Notes under the pieces: model-generated | Told to the model about the DNA's origin: nothing | The model's database searches: none | What the model saw: only the letters and a program-made list of their open reading frames with translations | Shown here: piece after piece, positions 35,170 to 47,706 of the stretch | How positions within the stretch are numbered: position 1 is the first letter of the stretch | Layout of the letters: every line of letters begins with the position of its first letter | DNA from: Monarcha castaneiventris obscurior | Taxonomy: Eukaryota > Chordata > Aves > Passeriformes > Monarchidae | Direction of reading: 5' to 3' | Assembly (NCBI GenBank): GCA_026261815.1 | Contig: JAMPIT010000417.1 | Span: 2,885,501-2,949,500, forward strand | DNA: 64,000 nt | Made by a program: the position numbers and the translations under genes

Positions 35170-38100
35170 GTAATACAACATAGTCCAGAAATTCTTTTCA
35201 GAGCCCGGCCTTGCCCAATCCACCACTGCACACACTGAGTAAGGTGAAAGGAGAACCCTCAGTACTCCAGACAGACACTTAGAACTACTACTGCTTACAT
35301 TCCGTGGCACTGGTTCTTTTTCACTCTACATCAGTTTTGTGAGATTTTAGCCACTGGTGCTTGTTTCCATCTCTCTTTTAAACTGAGTTACTCATAGCTG
35401 TCTCTTGGTTTCATGGTACACAACACTTTGGCTCCAGCTTCGGTTCCTTTGTTTTGGCTGGTGTGCTTTAGAATTCTCAAAGTGTTTTTCCATTTCAGAC
35501 AAGGAGGTCTCTGAAAACACAGGCCAGTCATCACAGCTTGATGTGGCATGACACTTTTGTTGGCTGTGAATGTGCTGAGGAGCTGTTAAGGATGAGGATT
35601 TTACATCTCTGTATAACATAGATGAGTGTGTACAGTCCTGGCTATGGCCTGTGTGGTGCATGCACACACAACCTTCTCTGTGTGGGCCATCCTAACTCAT
35701 GAGGTGCAGCTTTTCTCCTACACGAGACGTTTCTGGGACCATGACCGTTCATAATCGTCATTGAACATTAAGGAATGATAATCCAGTGTCCTCGTAGGTA
35801 TTAATTATCATTTTGGTTTCAACTGTGTTGTGCATACATTGTGTTCATCTCAGTGTAAGCATTTCTGTAGCACTGGCTGCTGTTAGATACCAGACAGAAG
35901 ATGACCTTCACAGGCTATGTGCTTCTCTTTCTCAGAAAGCTAATGTTCTGAAAGAAGCTTTGCTCAGCCTTCCAGCTGCAGTGCCACAGCAGTCATATAA
36001 TAATGGAACACAGTGGGGGGAGCATGTGTTAAAATGCTTATGAGAAGGACATATAAGTGTCATTAACTGAAATAAATTAATCAGTTATTTTTACATATGT
36101 TGAAAAGGAGCAGCCTAAAACAGCAGTTCATTCCATCACAGACAGCAGCACAACCATGATGTGCTATTTTACCAAACCAGAGAACTCATCCTATCCAAGT
36201 CTTCACTTGTATCACACTGTGCAGTGTTCTTTTATCCAGCATACACATTAAAAAGGAACAGAAACAAAACAAAAAAAACACAAACCCTCAAGGTCAGTCA
36301 GTCTAAATAATGACAGGCAATACAAATGCGTTTTTATACATAAACAGAAAAGGAGTGGGGAAGGTCTTTCTCATTATGCCAAATGGCAGTCTGGCTATGA
36401 TTTAATGCATTTGAAATTAAGTCTGTCTCTTCAGCTGTACATTTTTACTAGGTCTGCAGAACAGACTGGCAGACAGTGTGAGCAGATGCTTCTGGTTGGA
36501 TCAGGATAAATTTCTTTGTGCTGGCTTTTTGGTCTGAAAAAATCTTTTGAATCTTTTTTTAGGATGACAGCAGCCTTGAGCTTTAGGTGTTTTCCAGATG
36601 AAGTGTTGGACCAAATGAGTCTACTGGTGTATCATTGTAGGGAGTCTGTAAAGGCAGGTTCTGTTTAAAGATCTCTGCTTACTGCATAGGTAAAGAACAA
36701 ATATGACTCCATGACTTCAGTATCTTTCTCCTTCTTTCCATTTTCTCATGGCCCCTAAAAAAATGCCATTTATCTTGTGAATTTTTGTGATTTTTTTCAC
36801 CCAGTCAGTGCAACATCTGGTCCTTTAGGGATTTATAGTATGTGAAATCAACACCTTGTTTCATAAGTAACCCAAAGAAATGGAGAATGTGGTTTGGTGT
36901 TTTTTTCTTCAGAATTAGAAGTAGTAACCTACTCTTTTTTGTGCTGCCTTATGTGTGTGAGTGTTCCTGGACAGTTCTAGTGGTAAGATATTTATCAGTA
37001 GTCAAACTCATGAAGTCCCAGATCCCTGTTTCCATCCCACAAGCAGACCCTGATGACAATGACTTTTCCCTGAAGAGTGTGGAAAAAACATTTTGCAAAC
37101 ATCTATTATGAGCTGTCGTCTATCATACTTCCATACATAACAATTAAAAAGCACTTGCAGAATGACATGAGACACAGTATAGCCAAAATCATGGCTGGGT
37201 ATTGTTGACTGATATATTAGAGGTGTAATTCATTATTGTTGATGTAAACAGTTCAAAAGCTTAAATTTTTACTTTAACCAGAAAATTATCTAGAATTCCT
37301 AAAAAGTGATTATGCTTGCTTAAAAATCCAAATAAATTGAATTTATTAGAAAGGAACAACAGAAAAAAAGAGTTTAAATGGCCCTTCTTGGTAATTCTCT
37401 GTATGCATGATTTTTCTTTGTTCCTCTTTTTTGTTCCTTTTTTTTTTCTACTGAGAAGCTTTGTTATCTGGATCTTTAGTTCTTCCTGCTCCTTTCATAT
37501 CTTAGCTACTCTTTCAGCAAGAGTTTATGGCCTGTGAGCCAATTGCCTTTTTCTTCTTTAATTATGGAAGCTGAAGGCCACTTTGTCTGCCCTGAGTGCC
37601 TAATTGAAGGAGGACCATGCCTGCTTTTTTGTTCCTGCCTAGTTTGCCAAGAGTATGGTGCACTGCACAGAAGGGACAACAGTTCTTTGGTGATTTCTTT
37701 TTAACTAGCATCCCGAAGTAAAGGGGGGAGCCAGTAAGGAGATTATAGTACTCTGTCCCTTATTTAGGAATGATTGTGATGGCTTAGTCTAGGTTAAGTA
37801 TATGTAGAATGTTCTTCAGTTTTTCTTTTACATTGGCAGAAGATACGGAAAATACTTTTTAAGGAGTTCACTTAACATATCCTGTCTCTCTCTTTATATT
37901 TACAAGTTATATTTACAAAGAAATCTCCTACTTTCTACTGTTTCATCACTAAGTGATATTTTTCTCATAAATTTGTTTTGAAAGAAGTGTATGTGTGGTC
38001 ACTGCAAGCTGGTTGTTTGGCCAATTCCAATATGCCATTCCTATAAATAGGCCAGAATGTGGCTTTGAACAATAATTATTGCCACTCAAGTTTTATGATT

Positions 38101-38626
38101 TATTTGCCTTTGTTTATATTTGCCCAGTATGATATCTGAATGAGTCATTGTTTTATAGAAGGCATGTCTTTAAAATTATTCAATACAGAGATAAGATTTC
38201 TAAGCAGGGAATTTGAATCACTCTTACAGTATTTATGCTAAAATGACAATCAGACACTCTAGTTCTACCCTGAGATACTTGCTAAATTGGTAGTGGGATT
38301 GAACTTGGCTCTGACTTTTCAGAACATGCAGATCTTATGACTGAGTCATGAAAGGTGAACTGTCACATATCAAAGCTTAATTATTGTTTAAGTTTATCCT
38401 TCAGTCATTCAGTATGATTTGCTCATACTAAAGGAAAGATATTTCCTGTTGTGATGCCTTTTATTTTCCCAGGAACAAATCCAGTGATGCCAAAGGAAGC
38501 TGTGGTTGCAGTTTAGTGACAGAATACAAAAAAAAATGTGATAATTAAGTTATGCTATGAATATTGGTTATAAATTGTGTTGTCTCATATAAGCACTTGG
38601 GACTTCTGTTGTCTTTTTCTTTCTAG
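35170..38626. other. Unique non-coding sequence
   Basis: No gene is recognised. At 36563 a strong poly-T acceptor is followed by an open frame (MTAALSFRCFPDEVLDQM...) of about 33 codons with only weak donors. At about 35897 an open frame (YQTEDDLHRLCASLSQKANV) follows a mediocre acceptor and has no donor. Neither is strong enough to call as an exon. Confidence 0.5.
38040..38081. promoter_or_regulatory. MEF2-like site beside a 12-bp palindrome
   Basis: CCTATAAATAGG at 38040-38051 contains CTATAAATAG, a perfect match to the MEF2 consensus. Nineteen bases on is CAATAATTATTG (38070-38081), a perfect 12-bp palindrome with SOX-like (ACAAT) and homeodomain-like (AATTA) cores. Such matches occur by chance in AT-rich DNA, and function is inferred from motif form only. 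Confidence 0.2.
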
Positions 38627-38760
38627 TGCCTCATTTTTTCACAATATTGGAAGCTTGGCCATGTGCAGAGATTCTCTTATCTAAGGATACCAGCTGTTTA
38701 CTGGAGGATGAAACTAGTTGTTCCTTTCTCAAGCAATGTCTGTCACAAGGAGACAAAAAT
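38627..38760 (+). other. Candidate 134-nt internal exon
   Basis: A very good acceptor (GTCTTTTTCTTTCTAG) precedes 134 nt in which two frames are open. One begins PHFFTILEAWPCAEILLSKD and ends CLSQGDKN on a codon boundary. The other begins CLIFSQYWKLGHVQRFSYLR. The donor would be AAT|GTGTGT, which is poor. I do not recognise either peptide. Confidence 0.14.
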
Positions 38761-41349
38761 GTGTGTATGACTTGATTTGTTTTCATAATGACGAATGTAG
38801 TTTAGTTAGGAAATTGATTATAAAAATAGAAACCAGGCTTTGAAAAGCAATTTGAAGATACAGTGTAGATCTGTTATGATCATTTTAAGGCTACTGAGAA
38901 TGTTTCACTGAACATAGTTAATCTTTTCAGTGTCTAGCAATAATGTTAATGTGGGAAGCCAATGTTGAGAGTAGGATGCATGCTTGATATGCATCCAAAT
39001 TATATGCTAACTACTTGATGTATTATTTCCATGGAATGAGTACATAGAATGCAAATGTAATATAAAGCTGAGACATTAATCTTATTCAGAATATACAAGT
39101 ATCAGCACAGAAGAGCAGTAATCTCATTTAGGCTTTCTTCGAATAATGTTGAGAGAAGATTTTGACTCTCTGCTGGTTTAGAGGCATAGGCAGCAATTTG
39201 AGAGTCAAGATCTATCAGATTCAGGCTACCCTTGAACCATGTTTCAAATCCCATCCTTGAAATATCTCAAAGCCTAGGCTGAAAGAAATATTCATTGTAT
39301 CAAGGGAGTACTGTCTTTGTATTACCCAGACAGGGACTGGGCTGTGTGTCTTGCTTTTCCTCCTCTCCTTCAAGTGGTCAGTGTTGCTCACTGCTACTCT
39401 GTATTAATTCTCACCAAATTAAGGAAGCATCCTCTCTGTAGCTATGGAACAACTCTCTGCCTGTTGATATCAACAAACTACCTGGTGTTTATTTTACAAA
39501 CTGTATGCACATTGCCTAGGCAGACCAGTCACTTCAGATTTGCTCAAGGCTTTGATCATGTTCTCTGCCTTCTTTGCTTGACACTGCTGCCTTCTTTGAA
39601 AGTTCTTCCACCAAATGAGGAAATAAAGCAGGTGTCATTTAAACAAACAGATATACAAGAAAAGTAAAATTATCTTGGTCTTAAATATGTTTGCTTGCAT
39701 CCTAGCATGTTAGAATTGTAAACTTTGTAGTTGTCTCGATTCAGTGTTGTGTTTATACATTCACTTGTGTGGTTTTTTTGCTCTCTTGACAAAATTAAGA
39801 AGGAGGCAAGAGAAGCATTGACAACAGCCCTAAGGAGGTGGCAAGTATATTTTAGCGTAAGACTTGCCTTCTGTGATTTGGTTTAATCAAAATAAGTATG
39901 GAAATGCCTGTCTCTGCTTCAAGTTTTATTAGTCCATGTAAAACTTTGCCATTTCATCTCTTTACTTTGCCTGACATATTTAATGATTGTGGCATAAATA
40001 AGTTCTTATCTTTAAAATAAGAAGATGATGTAGATTATTAGAAGATTCAATTTTCTTTAGAAAAAACCCAAATATATCCTTGATTCTAAACCCTAAGCAT
40101 GTGTGAATTCATTGAAACAAATACCACTTTAGCTGAGAAGACCAACAGAATGTCTACAGATTCTTTCCAGGCTGAGTCTCTCTCATTCTGTGAAGACCCA
40201 AGACTTTGTCAGGTCTCTGCACTTCTCAGGTGCTGCAATAGCAGTTTTCAAGGCACTCTTTTGGGATATTTGGATAACTGTTGGACACGTAAGACCTGGG
40301 ATGCCTCATGGGTTTTTTTGTTTGTTTCCAATTCTATTGTACTGTTTTGCCAGCCTGAGTAGGAGACTTCCTTGGGAGATGGCAGGGGCTGCAGGTAGAG
40401 TTAGAGGTGATTACCCATATTTTATTAAACACCAGTTTTTGCAATCCTTCTACACAACGATGTCGTCAAAACATGATGAATTTAGTTAATCTGAAGCATG
40501 TTTAGCTTTGCATGCAAGTGGAGATCTGGTTGTACCTAAAAGAATTTAAACAGAGTTGTCATGCTAGCATTTAAATCTTTTTTTCCCTGCACAGCACCAC
40601 TGTGGGTGTGTTACATAAATTGCCACAATGGAGTGTATTTCAGATCCTTCGTCTCAGAGGCCATCTGTCATTGTAAGTGGCACATTCACCTGCCCATCAC
40701 TTCTGCAGCAGAGTGTGCACTAGACAGGGTACATCCCCATGAAGTTAACAACAGGAGCAGCACTTCATACAGCTGACTTGGAAAGACTCAGTAATCAAGT
40801 CACTCTTTCAGATGGGAACAAACACCACAAATAGATTGTTCTTTCTGTCCGAGAGAGCACCAAATGCTTTCTGTATTGCTTCAGAAAAGAGCAGACTAGT
40901 TCCCTGAGGCATATTTTTCTACTCAGTAGAATCCAACATTGCTTCTATGAGCTCTTCTCTACTGTCTCTGACCCTTGACAGGTAATCACAGAATTCTAAT
41001 AAGATAAATTATCCTCAAGTCCTTGAAAGGATCTAGAAAGGATTCAGCATTTTCACAATTGTTATTACTTACAAATATCTCTTCATTTCCCTTCCACATT
41101 TGTAATTCCTTTAACTTGACAAAGTGGTAGTAAGACAGGCATGCTGTTGACCATTTCTAATATTATTTGTCTGGAGTGTTTTTTGGGCTTGAGAATATGT
41201 ATGCATTTCTGTATTTGTCTAACTTTTCCTTGTTTGATATTTAATGCAAACTGTGTAAGTTGTTGAAAGAAGAACTTGACAGTGTGGATGTGTGCTCACA
41301 ATTTGCTCAAAGAATTCCAACTATGGGTCAGAGATTTTTCTTTCTAATC
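38761..41349. other. Unique non-coding sequence
   Basis: No gene is recognised. A 116-codon plus-strand frame at 39317-39667 starts at TTG, not ATG, and is compatible with chance. Confidence 0.5.
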
Positions 41350-41470
41350 AGTGACAATGTACATAACCTTTCTGTCTGCTGTAAATGTTCCTGTCTGTAA
41401 AATGAGGTTTTACTTGCCTGCCTCACAGGCATGTTGAAGCTTAATTAGTGTAGGTAATAAATGCTAAATA
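41350..41470 (+). mobile_element. Ancient MIR/L3-like SINE remnant
   Basis: The order of motifs matches the 3' half of MIR-type elements: ATAACCTTTCTGT, then TGTCTGTAAAATGAGG, then TACTTGCCTGCCTCACAGGC, then ATGTTGAAGCTTAATTAG, and finally GTAATAAATGCT. In the MIR and L3 families the corresponding segments are a 'TAACCTCTCTG', a 'CATCTGTAAAATG' and a 'CCTACCTCACAGGGTTGTTG' block. The copy is strongly diverged. These families ceased activity long before the bird radiation, so this is a very old insertion. It has no coding capacity. Confidence 0.7.
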
Positions 41471-43663
41471 TTATTTTAAAAGATCCATTGCTCTCTAAAA
41501 TGATCAAGTTTGGATCTTAACTCACAGCTTTATGAGCTAGGGTTCAGTGTTGACTACCTTAGATTTTCACAAAACCTCTCCTGAATTTAATAAGGGATTT
41601 AACAAAATAACTCTTGAAAACACTTAGGATTCTTCTTAATAAAAAGCTAACTTGTGCTTGCATAAAGCTCATAGAGCTGTGCACATTATCAGAGTTTTCT
41701 TGAATGACAGTCTTTGAAATGCAAATGTTGTACAGGTCTTCCTCGTCTGAAGAATATATGGTTGTTATTGTATTACCGTATGTAAAATGTTTTTCTGCAG
41801 ATATTTTCTTAAATTATTTTCTTCAGACTCTGGTGTATACAGAAAGAGCATCATTTAAAAATCACATTCATGTGGCATTTTTTCAACCTTTCATAAGTAA
41901 AAATAAATTACACAGTGGAAATTGATTTAATTTTTTAAGTTGGGAGAGCAAGGAGTAAAATATTGGAGTTTTGGAGTGCCTGGACTTGTGCCTCATCATG
42001 TTTGATCATTTTTAATCCATTTGTCAGAATTCCTTGGAAGATAAGCATTGCATTTCTTGGTTTTTTCTTGTTTCAAACCTGCTCCAAGAGATCACACTTT
42101 TTTTTTTTTTAAACTATATATCAGAGGTATTTGTGGAAAATTCTATCAATAAAGTTAAAATATTCAGTATAACCCCAAGGAACAATATGTGTTCTGCAAG
42201 TTTAGAGAACAGTAAGAGGAGCTTTCTAGAGAAACTTTATATCTACTGTAAAGTTAGTTCTGTGTGTTTTGAATGTGATTTTCCTTTTTCTGCTCTTGCA
42301 CTTTTTCTTGAGGCCACTTTTTGCTATTGTGGTATCTAATTAAAATTAACCTTACTTTAGTCAGGGATTCTGAGAAAGAAGAATTCATGGGAGGAACTAA
42401 TCTAAGGGTTGTCTAAAGCTCCAAGATGAAAATGTGGTTGCAGGTGTCATTCTTTTTCTACAATGTAGGCTTCTTTGGCAGTGTTAAAAATCATCTCATC
42501 CCTGGGGTTCATGTCAAGGCTCTGGGATTCTCCCAGAAGCTACGAATCATAATAAATCTTGTTTCAATGTCTTTTTTCATCGTTAGGAACATTTTTGAAC
42601 TTACCTGCGTAAATACACAACAATAAAATGAAAACAATAAAATATATCCCACCAGAGTTCCCTTCATTTTAATCCTTCAAACAACAGTTTAATGTGTACT
42701 TGCTGATGTGCCAAAATTCATGGTGGTGGTTGTCGTTCTCAATGCATGCACTGTAGTAACTTTAGATAGCTGCATTCACAGCTGTGCCAGATGATCTACA
42801 GAAGTGGTCATACATAAGCTCACACACATGTTCAAGTAGACATGGCTCAAAAAGGATTCATCTCTTGGTGGTGAGTTGCTGATTTCCAATGATAAGAAGG
42901 TGCTGTTATACACTGGTGCAGTTTTTAGGTACAACAGTAATGGCATTCAGGTTAGTTGTCTTCTAGCAAAAATTGCAATGTCTGAAAACTGTCTTTGTAG
43001 GATGAAGAATGAAATATGTTCAAGGATTTTCTGTCTAGCACAATTCTGTCTCTCCATCTATTTGAAGGGGAAAATCTGTGTGTAAATTTTCTGCTAAACT
43101 GTCATAAGCAGTTAGTTACGTCCCTGATTCAGAGCTGACTCTCTTCTGGATGCATCTGATGCTTTCATTCATTAAGGAAGATTTCCGGCAAATGGTTTTT
43201 ATATCTGCATGTTTTAGCAAGTTGAGATGTCACAGAAAACAAACCAGCAGAGCACTTCTATATTCTCTAACACTGACCGAAATGAAGTAAGTGTTTAACT
43301 TTAGGAGCTTTAAACTGGCTCTGAATGACTGGTCTGACACTTCATGCTGCACCTCCTGTATTTTGGTATTTCTTTTCTTGTTAGGAAGCAAGTGACTTCT
43401 TAGTTTCCACTCACTGTACAGAAGAAATGTCTTTGTGATCCTAAAGATAGTCTAAAAGGCTGTCTTATTACTCTTTCTAAATATATATTTAAAGATCTCA
43501 GTGGAGATTTTTGGTTGTCTTTCTCAGGAAATGATGGATACCTTAGATAGGGAATTCCTGATGCTACTGGCTTTGGTTCTGACAAAACAAATAGAAAATG
43601 CACTACTGGTGTGGGTGGGTAAGTAAATCAGGAGTTCATTTGGACATGAGGAAATGGAATGAA
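41471..43663. other. Unique non-coding sequence
   Basis: No gene is recognised. An open frame after acceptor-like sites at about 41803 and 41827 has no convincing donor. There is a long T run at about 42098-42110. Confidence 0.5.
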
Positions 43664-43896
43664 AATGCATCAGAAGTTCAGAGTTAGCACTAGGAAGAGG
43701 TTCCTCACCCAGAGGGTGTTTGATCACTGGAATGGGCTTCCCTGGGAAGTTGCCATAGTACCAAGCCTGAAAGAGTTCAAGAACATTTGGATGAAGCTCT
43801 TAGTAATGATTTAGTTATAGGAAGTCCTCTGGGGAGCAGTGAGTTGGATTTGGTGATCCTTATGGGTGCCTTCCAACTTGAGATATTCTGTGATTT
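43664..43896 (+). mobile_element. CR1 LINE 3' fragment
   Basis: This is the 3' end of a CR1 retrotransposon in sense orientation. Key motifs in order are TTCAGAGTTAGCACTAGGAA, GAGGTTCCTCACCCAGAGGG, TGATCACTGGAATGGGCTTC and CCTGGGAAGTTGCC. They are followed by CCAAGCCTGAAAGAGTTCAA, GATCCTTATGGGTGCCTTCC and the terminal GATATTCTGTGATTT. The end of the CR1 reverse-transcriptase ORF lies within this segment but is truncated and degenerate. It is of the same subfamily group as the fragment at 27265-27468. Confidence 0.93.
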
Positions 43897-45423
43897 AAGA
43901 CTGGAGAGTTTTTGACTGATTGAACTAGGATTGCAAAATGTTTTGTAGTTCACGTCTCACGGGAGGTTGCAGATTTTCAGTATTTGATTAAACACACTTT
44001 ATGTGGAGCATGGTTTTGGAAAATCAGAGAAAGTAGCAAACGGTTTTCCCCAGAAGGAAAACTCTATGAGTGAAACAAAGGATGCTTCTTTTACCTCTTA
44101 AAGTAGAATATGTGTGCAGGAAAAATATTTTTATTTTCTTTTGGGGGTAGTTTGCAGGCTGGTATGTGGAAACCAATGATTATATAGTCTGTTTCTTTAG
44201 CAATGTACTCTGCTCCCCTGCCCCTTTCCACTCTAATCTGAAGGATGAGAAAAAGAGTCTCATTGCTGAAGAACTGTTGAGGAAGGGGAATTCTCTGTAG
44301 ATTTCTTCTTTAACTATGAATTTTAATGAATAAATGTGAGATCTTAAAGTGTTGTCCTTTAGTGCCTAAGCTAAAAGACAAACAGTGTCTGCGTGAGGTC
44401 TACCTGCAGAGTGTGACAGGGGGAAGGATTGTCACACTCTGAGCTTGACCTATTTTCCTTATTTGATGAAGAGAATGAGTGAATGTCCTGGATGCCCGTC
44501 AGCTGCATGACTGAAGAATCATTTATACTAGAAGAGATTTAACTAAAAGAGTATAGCAACAAATATTTGCTTACTTTAGTTAGCAGATTCCTGCTGTATT
44601 CAAGAGTTTTCTCCAAGGAGAATATGCAGAGCTGTGTGCAAAGAAGCATGAAATTCTTTTTTTAACATAGACTGTTAGTCAACTCTTCATTTCAAATGCC
44701 CTGTTTAGTCTCTAACAGTTAAAAAAAAAAAATTAGTTTGTGTTTTCCTTCTAAAAAAGTAATTTCCTGAGTGTAACTTGGCTTAGAAAAAGACTGGGGA
44801 TAAATTCAACAGTTTCATACAAGCCCCAGAAAGTCAGTTGCCTTGTGAATCTTGCAGAAACCATTTGAACATCTTATATATGTAAAGTTTGGAAATAAAG
44901 TACTGTGAGAACATGATTTAGTGTTTTTAGGTAGGATGAAACTGACTTCAAAGATTTGGAAAAGACATTTTTTTATCCTTACTCCTTCAGAGAGAAAGCT
45001 TTTCATATTTCTTTTTATTGATGAGTTATTTTCAAGGATCTGCATTTCCCCCTTGTTGCATAGAAATTCTCCTCGATGATTCAGGTTTGTGCTGAGGTAT
45101 GTGTGCATGCAGGATTTTAAAATAACTATAATGTTTAAAACAGGGAGTGTGAAAAATCATAATCATATTGGAAAGTCAGGATTCTGCTCACTAATGTTTA
45201 GCATGGGTTATTTTTTTTTCCCCAGTGCATTAAAAATCTGCACAAAGACAATATTTATCACTGTGAGTCAGGTAATGTTGATTACTTGAACACAGTGCTT
45301 AATTTGCTCATTAAATGGTCCTTGAGGATGTTCTGGGGGAAAATAGGTATGAAGTGTAGGTTGAGATTCTGTCAGGTTTGCTACAAGGGACAGTTCAGTG
45401 TCTGCTTGCCAAGGGGTAGCAGG
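43897..45423. other. Unique non-coding sequence
   Basis: No gene is recognised. It contains the hairpin at 44407-44441 and an A run near 44720-44732. Confidence 0.5.
44407..44441. repeat. Perfect 12-bp inverted repeat
   Basis: CAGAGTGTGACA and TGTCACACTCTG are perfect reverse complements separated by 11 purine-rich bases (44419-44429). No polymerase III or microRNA context is evident. Confidence 0.92.
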
Positions 45424-45540
45424 ACTTCAGGGAGCTCATCTAGCCCACCCTCATGTCCCAAGGCAGCAACAGCTGTCTCTGCATCTTTCCAAAAACTGCT
45501 GCATCTCTCTCTACCAGTTTTGGCCAGGACCACTTTTGGA
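45424..45540 (-). mobile_element. Possible degraded CR1 fragment
   Basis: The run GGGAGCTCATCTAGCCCACC, then GTCCCAAGGCAGCAACAGC, resembles the minus-orientation CR1 pattern 'GGTCATCTAGTCCA...CCCAAGGCAG'. The similarity then fades. The 3' terminal repeat is not recognisable. It could instead be unrelated unique sequence. Confidence 0.4.
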
Positions 45541-46194
45541 GTATGTCAGTAATCAACACAATCTTAGTAACTCTCAGCTTTTTATTTACATTTAGTCCTT
45601 CACTTACAGCTTGCTGCAAATTCTTTTTTCCAAGAAACCTTATTGTGGGTATTAACATACTTCATGCTCACGGTTAGTGCCTATTTAGTGGCTGTGAATC
45701 CCTATTGATTTTAATATCCCAACAACAAAAGTCAGTTGTATAATTCCCTGTATAAATAGATGACAATAAAATAGGGAGCTTGGTATTTTTCTGTAGATAA
45801 TCTGTTTGGAAATAAATAATTGTCATAAATGCATCCAAAAGGAAGTAATCGGTTCTTTCTTTCTTTTTTCCTTTTTTTTCCCTAAATTAGAATATCTGTT
45901 AAACTCTACTATATTCTGTGGGTTTTTAAGGTATTTGTCCGTGTGAACTTTTCCTTTTTTGTATGAAAGTAAAGAAAATCATTATTTTTATAGTCACCTG
46001 AAAAAATTCCAGCTCAAAATGCTTTTGTAATATATTTATCTCTACATGATAGGAATCCAGTATTTTGAATGTTAGACCGTTTCTTACTCACAAGTATAGA
46101 AACTCCTGAGAGTGAAGGAAATGGCTGGGGTTAACCACACACCCAGGTTCTATTAAGCTGGTTAAAAGAGGGATAGGGAGATACTGTTCTTACA
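45541..46194. other. Unique non-coding sequence
   Basis: No gene is recognised. A pyrimidine-rich tract (TTTC/T) lies at about 45855-45882. Confidence 0.5.
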
Positions 46195-46272
46195 TTCTGC
46201 AGCCTAAAGAATACATTTTTAAAGGAATGATTTCTTTCTGCAACCTAAAGACTACATTTTTAAAGGAATGAT
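46195..46272. repeat. Tandem duplication, period 41 bp
   Basis: Two 37-base segments, starting TTCTGCAGCCTAAAGAATAC and TTCTGCAACCTAAAGACTAC, repeat with a 41-base period and only two differences. A 4-base spacer separates them. Confidence 0.93.
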
Positions 46273-47171
46273 AACTGAATAGAGGTGTTTACTTAGCTGA
46301 GTTCTGTTTTGTTGAGAAGATGGTGGTTTGTTTAGTGAGGGGTTAAACAGAAACTAATCCTTTAGGCTTACTTTGAAAGGTGGTTGTCTTTCCAGCAAGA
46401 GAGTATTGTTTGCTTTGCCAGAAACAGTGTAAGTGTTCCTTAAATCATCATGTTCTCTAAAAGAATAAACTTCTTAGAGGAAGAATATCATTGGCATAAG
46501 CAATGTCTTTAGAAGATTCCAAAAATTAATGAAGGTGCTTTCATTTGTATCTCACAAAGAAGGCATTTTTCTTGATGTAGGCTGTATTAAAACTTTTTGT
46601 GAAGAAAGTAATCTTTTGTGTGACAAGTGCTCTAATAAAAGTATCATAGGTTATGGGAAATAGGACAGAAGTGTGGTTGGCTCAAGTTAATTACATTGAT
46701 TCAGATGAAATACTATTCCACTGCACACTTCAGGACAAGCAGAGAAAATACAAAAACCTTTTTCAGCCAGTATTTATCTATTTCAATTATTTTTGACAGT
46801 TTGTGTTGCATGTGTGCTTTAGCTACAGTGCCTTTATATCGACAGTTGGTAGCACAAGCCTTTTAAAGCACAAAGGGTAGCAGTACTTCAGCCAATCTGT
46901 GATAAAAGGGAAAAAATGAAATCACTATGGAAACTGCAGGAAGAATCTAAAAGCTTTCTTTATAAAGTAAACGTCTGATGTTTGTGACTGCGGGGGCAAA
47001 AAATTCATAAATCTGTACGATGCTATCATCTCTGATTTGTTATCGCAGCAAATGCCAAGTCTAAGCAGTCTGACCTTAGCCTTATTAAGTGCTTTCTTTT
47101 CAGATACAGTTATTATTTGACAATAGAGAGACTGCAGTGCTGCAAGGGGGAAAACTAATATATTTAAAATA
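46273..47171. other. Unique non-coding sequence
   Basis: No gene is recognised. A strong acceptor at 47100 (TTTCTTTTCAG) leads into a short open frame, IQLLFDNRETAVLQGGK, that runs into the TG repeat without a good donor. Confidence 0.5.
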
Positions 47172-47217
47172 CGTGTGTGTGTGTGTCTACGTGCGTCTGT
47201 GTGCGTGTGTATATATA
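47172..47217. repeat. Imperfect (TG)n microsatellite
   Basis: Alternating GT dinucleotides are interrupted by CTAC, GC and CT, and end in TATATATA. It is a potential Z-DNA-forming tract. Confidence 0.9.
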
Positions 47218-47427
47218 ACTATCCATCTTTTTTACCCTGTGAAGCTTATAGAGTTGAGAGCACTGAATGTGGGAACTCAGGGACTACTATTCTGAGCACA
47301 ATTGAGAAAACTATGTTTCGTCCCATTGCATGTGCTTGTCTTTGATCTCAAATTGAAAATCTCTCAGCCTCTTCCTCCAATCCAAAAGCAAATAAATACT
47401 GAGAGAAAGAAACCTCTCTCCTCTCAG

Positions 47428-47671
47428 CACACAGGGCCTCCACAACCGAAAAATGAAGGCGGCTGTGAGAGCTCTGATGAACCTGTTTGGACAACAGATA
47501 GCAAAAAAAATACCTGTCTTGGTGGAGGAGTTTAAGAACACTGCAGAGATCATCAGACAGTACAGAATATCTTGGCTCACACGGGCCATTCTCTTTATCT
47601 CAAAACAATACCAGCCAAGCTCCTCCGTACCTACAACTGAAGAGCTGCGGGAGCAGGAGGACAGTAACTGA
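47428..47671 (+). CDS. Candidate small ORF or terminal exon, 72 aa
   Basis: The ATG at 47453 (A at -3) opens a 72-codon frame starting MKAAVRALMNLFGQQIAKKI and ending ELREQEDSN, stop at 47669-47671. A very strong acceptor (CTCTCTCCTCTCAG) lies 25 nt upstream, and the frame stays open back to it. The peptide would be a small basic, helix-prone protein with a central WLTRAILFI segment and an acidic tail. GC is visibly higher than in the flanks. About 35 nt after the stop is an A-rich run (47707-47738), which could mark an old retrocopy. However, I see no poly-A signal, no recognisable parent gene and no flanking duplication. A second frame, HTGPPQPKNEGGCESSDE, is also open over part of it, which weakens the case. 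I do not recognise the product. Confidence 0.25.
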
Positions 47672-47706
47672 TACAGCTTTTAAATGTGAATCTCCCTTGT
47701 CTTGTT

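Noticed and set aside
40984..41030. CR1 3' terminus (AATCACAGAATTC)
   Set aside because: Only the first dozen bases match, and the following sequence does not resemble any CR1 3' region.
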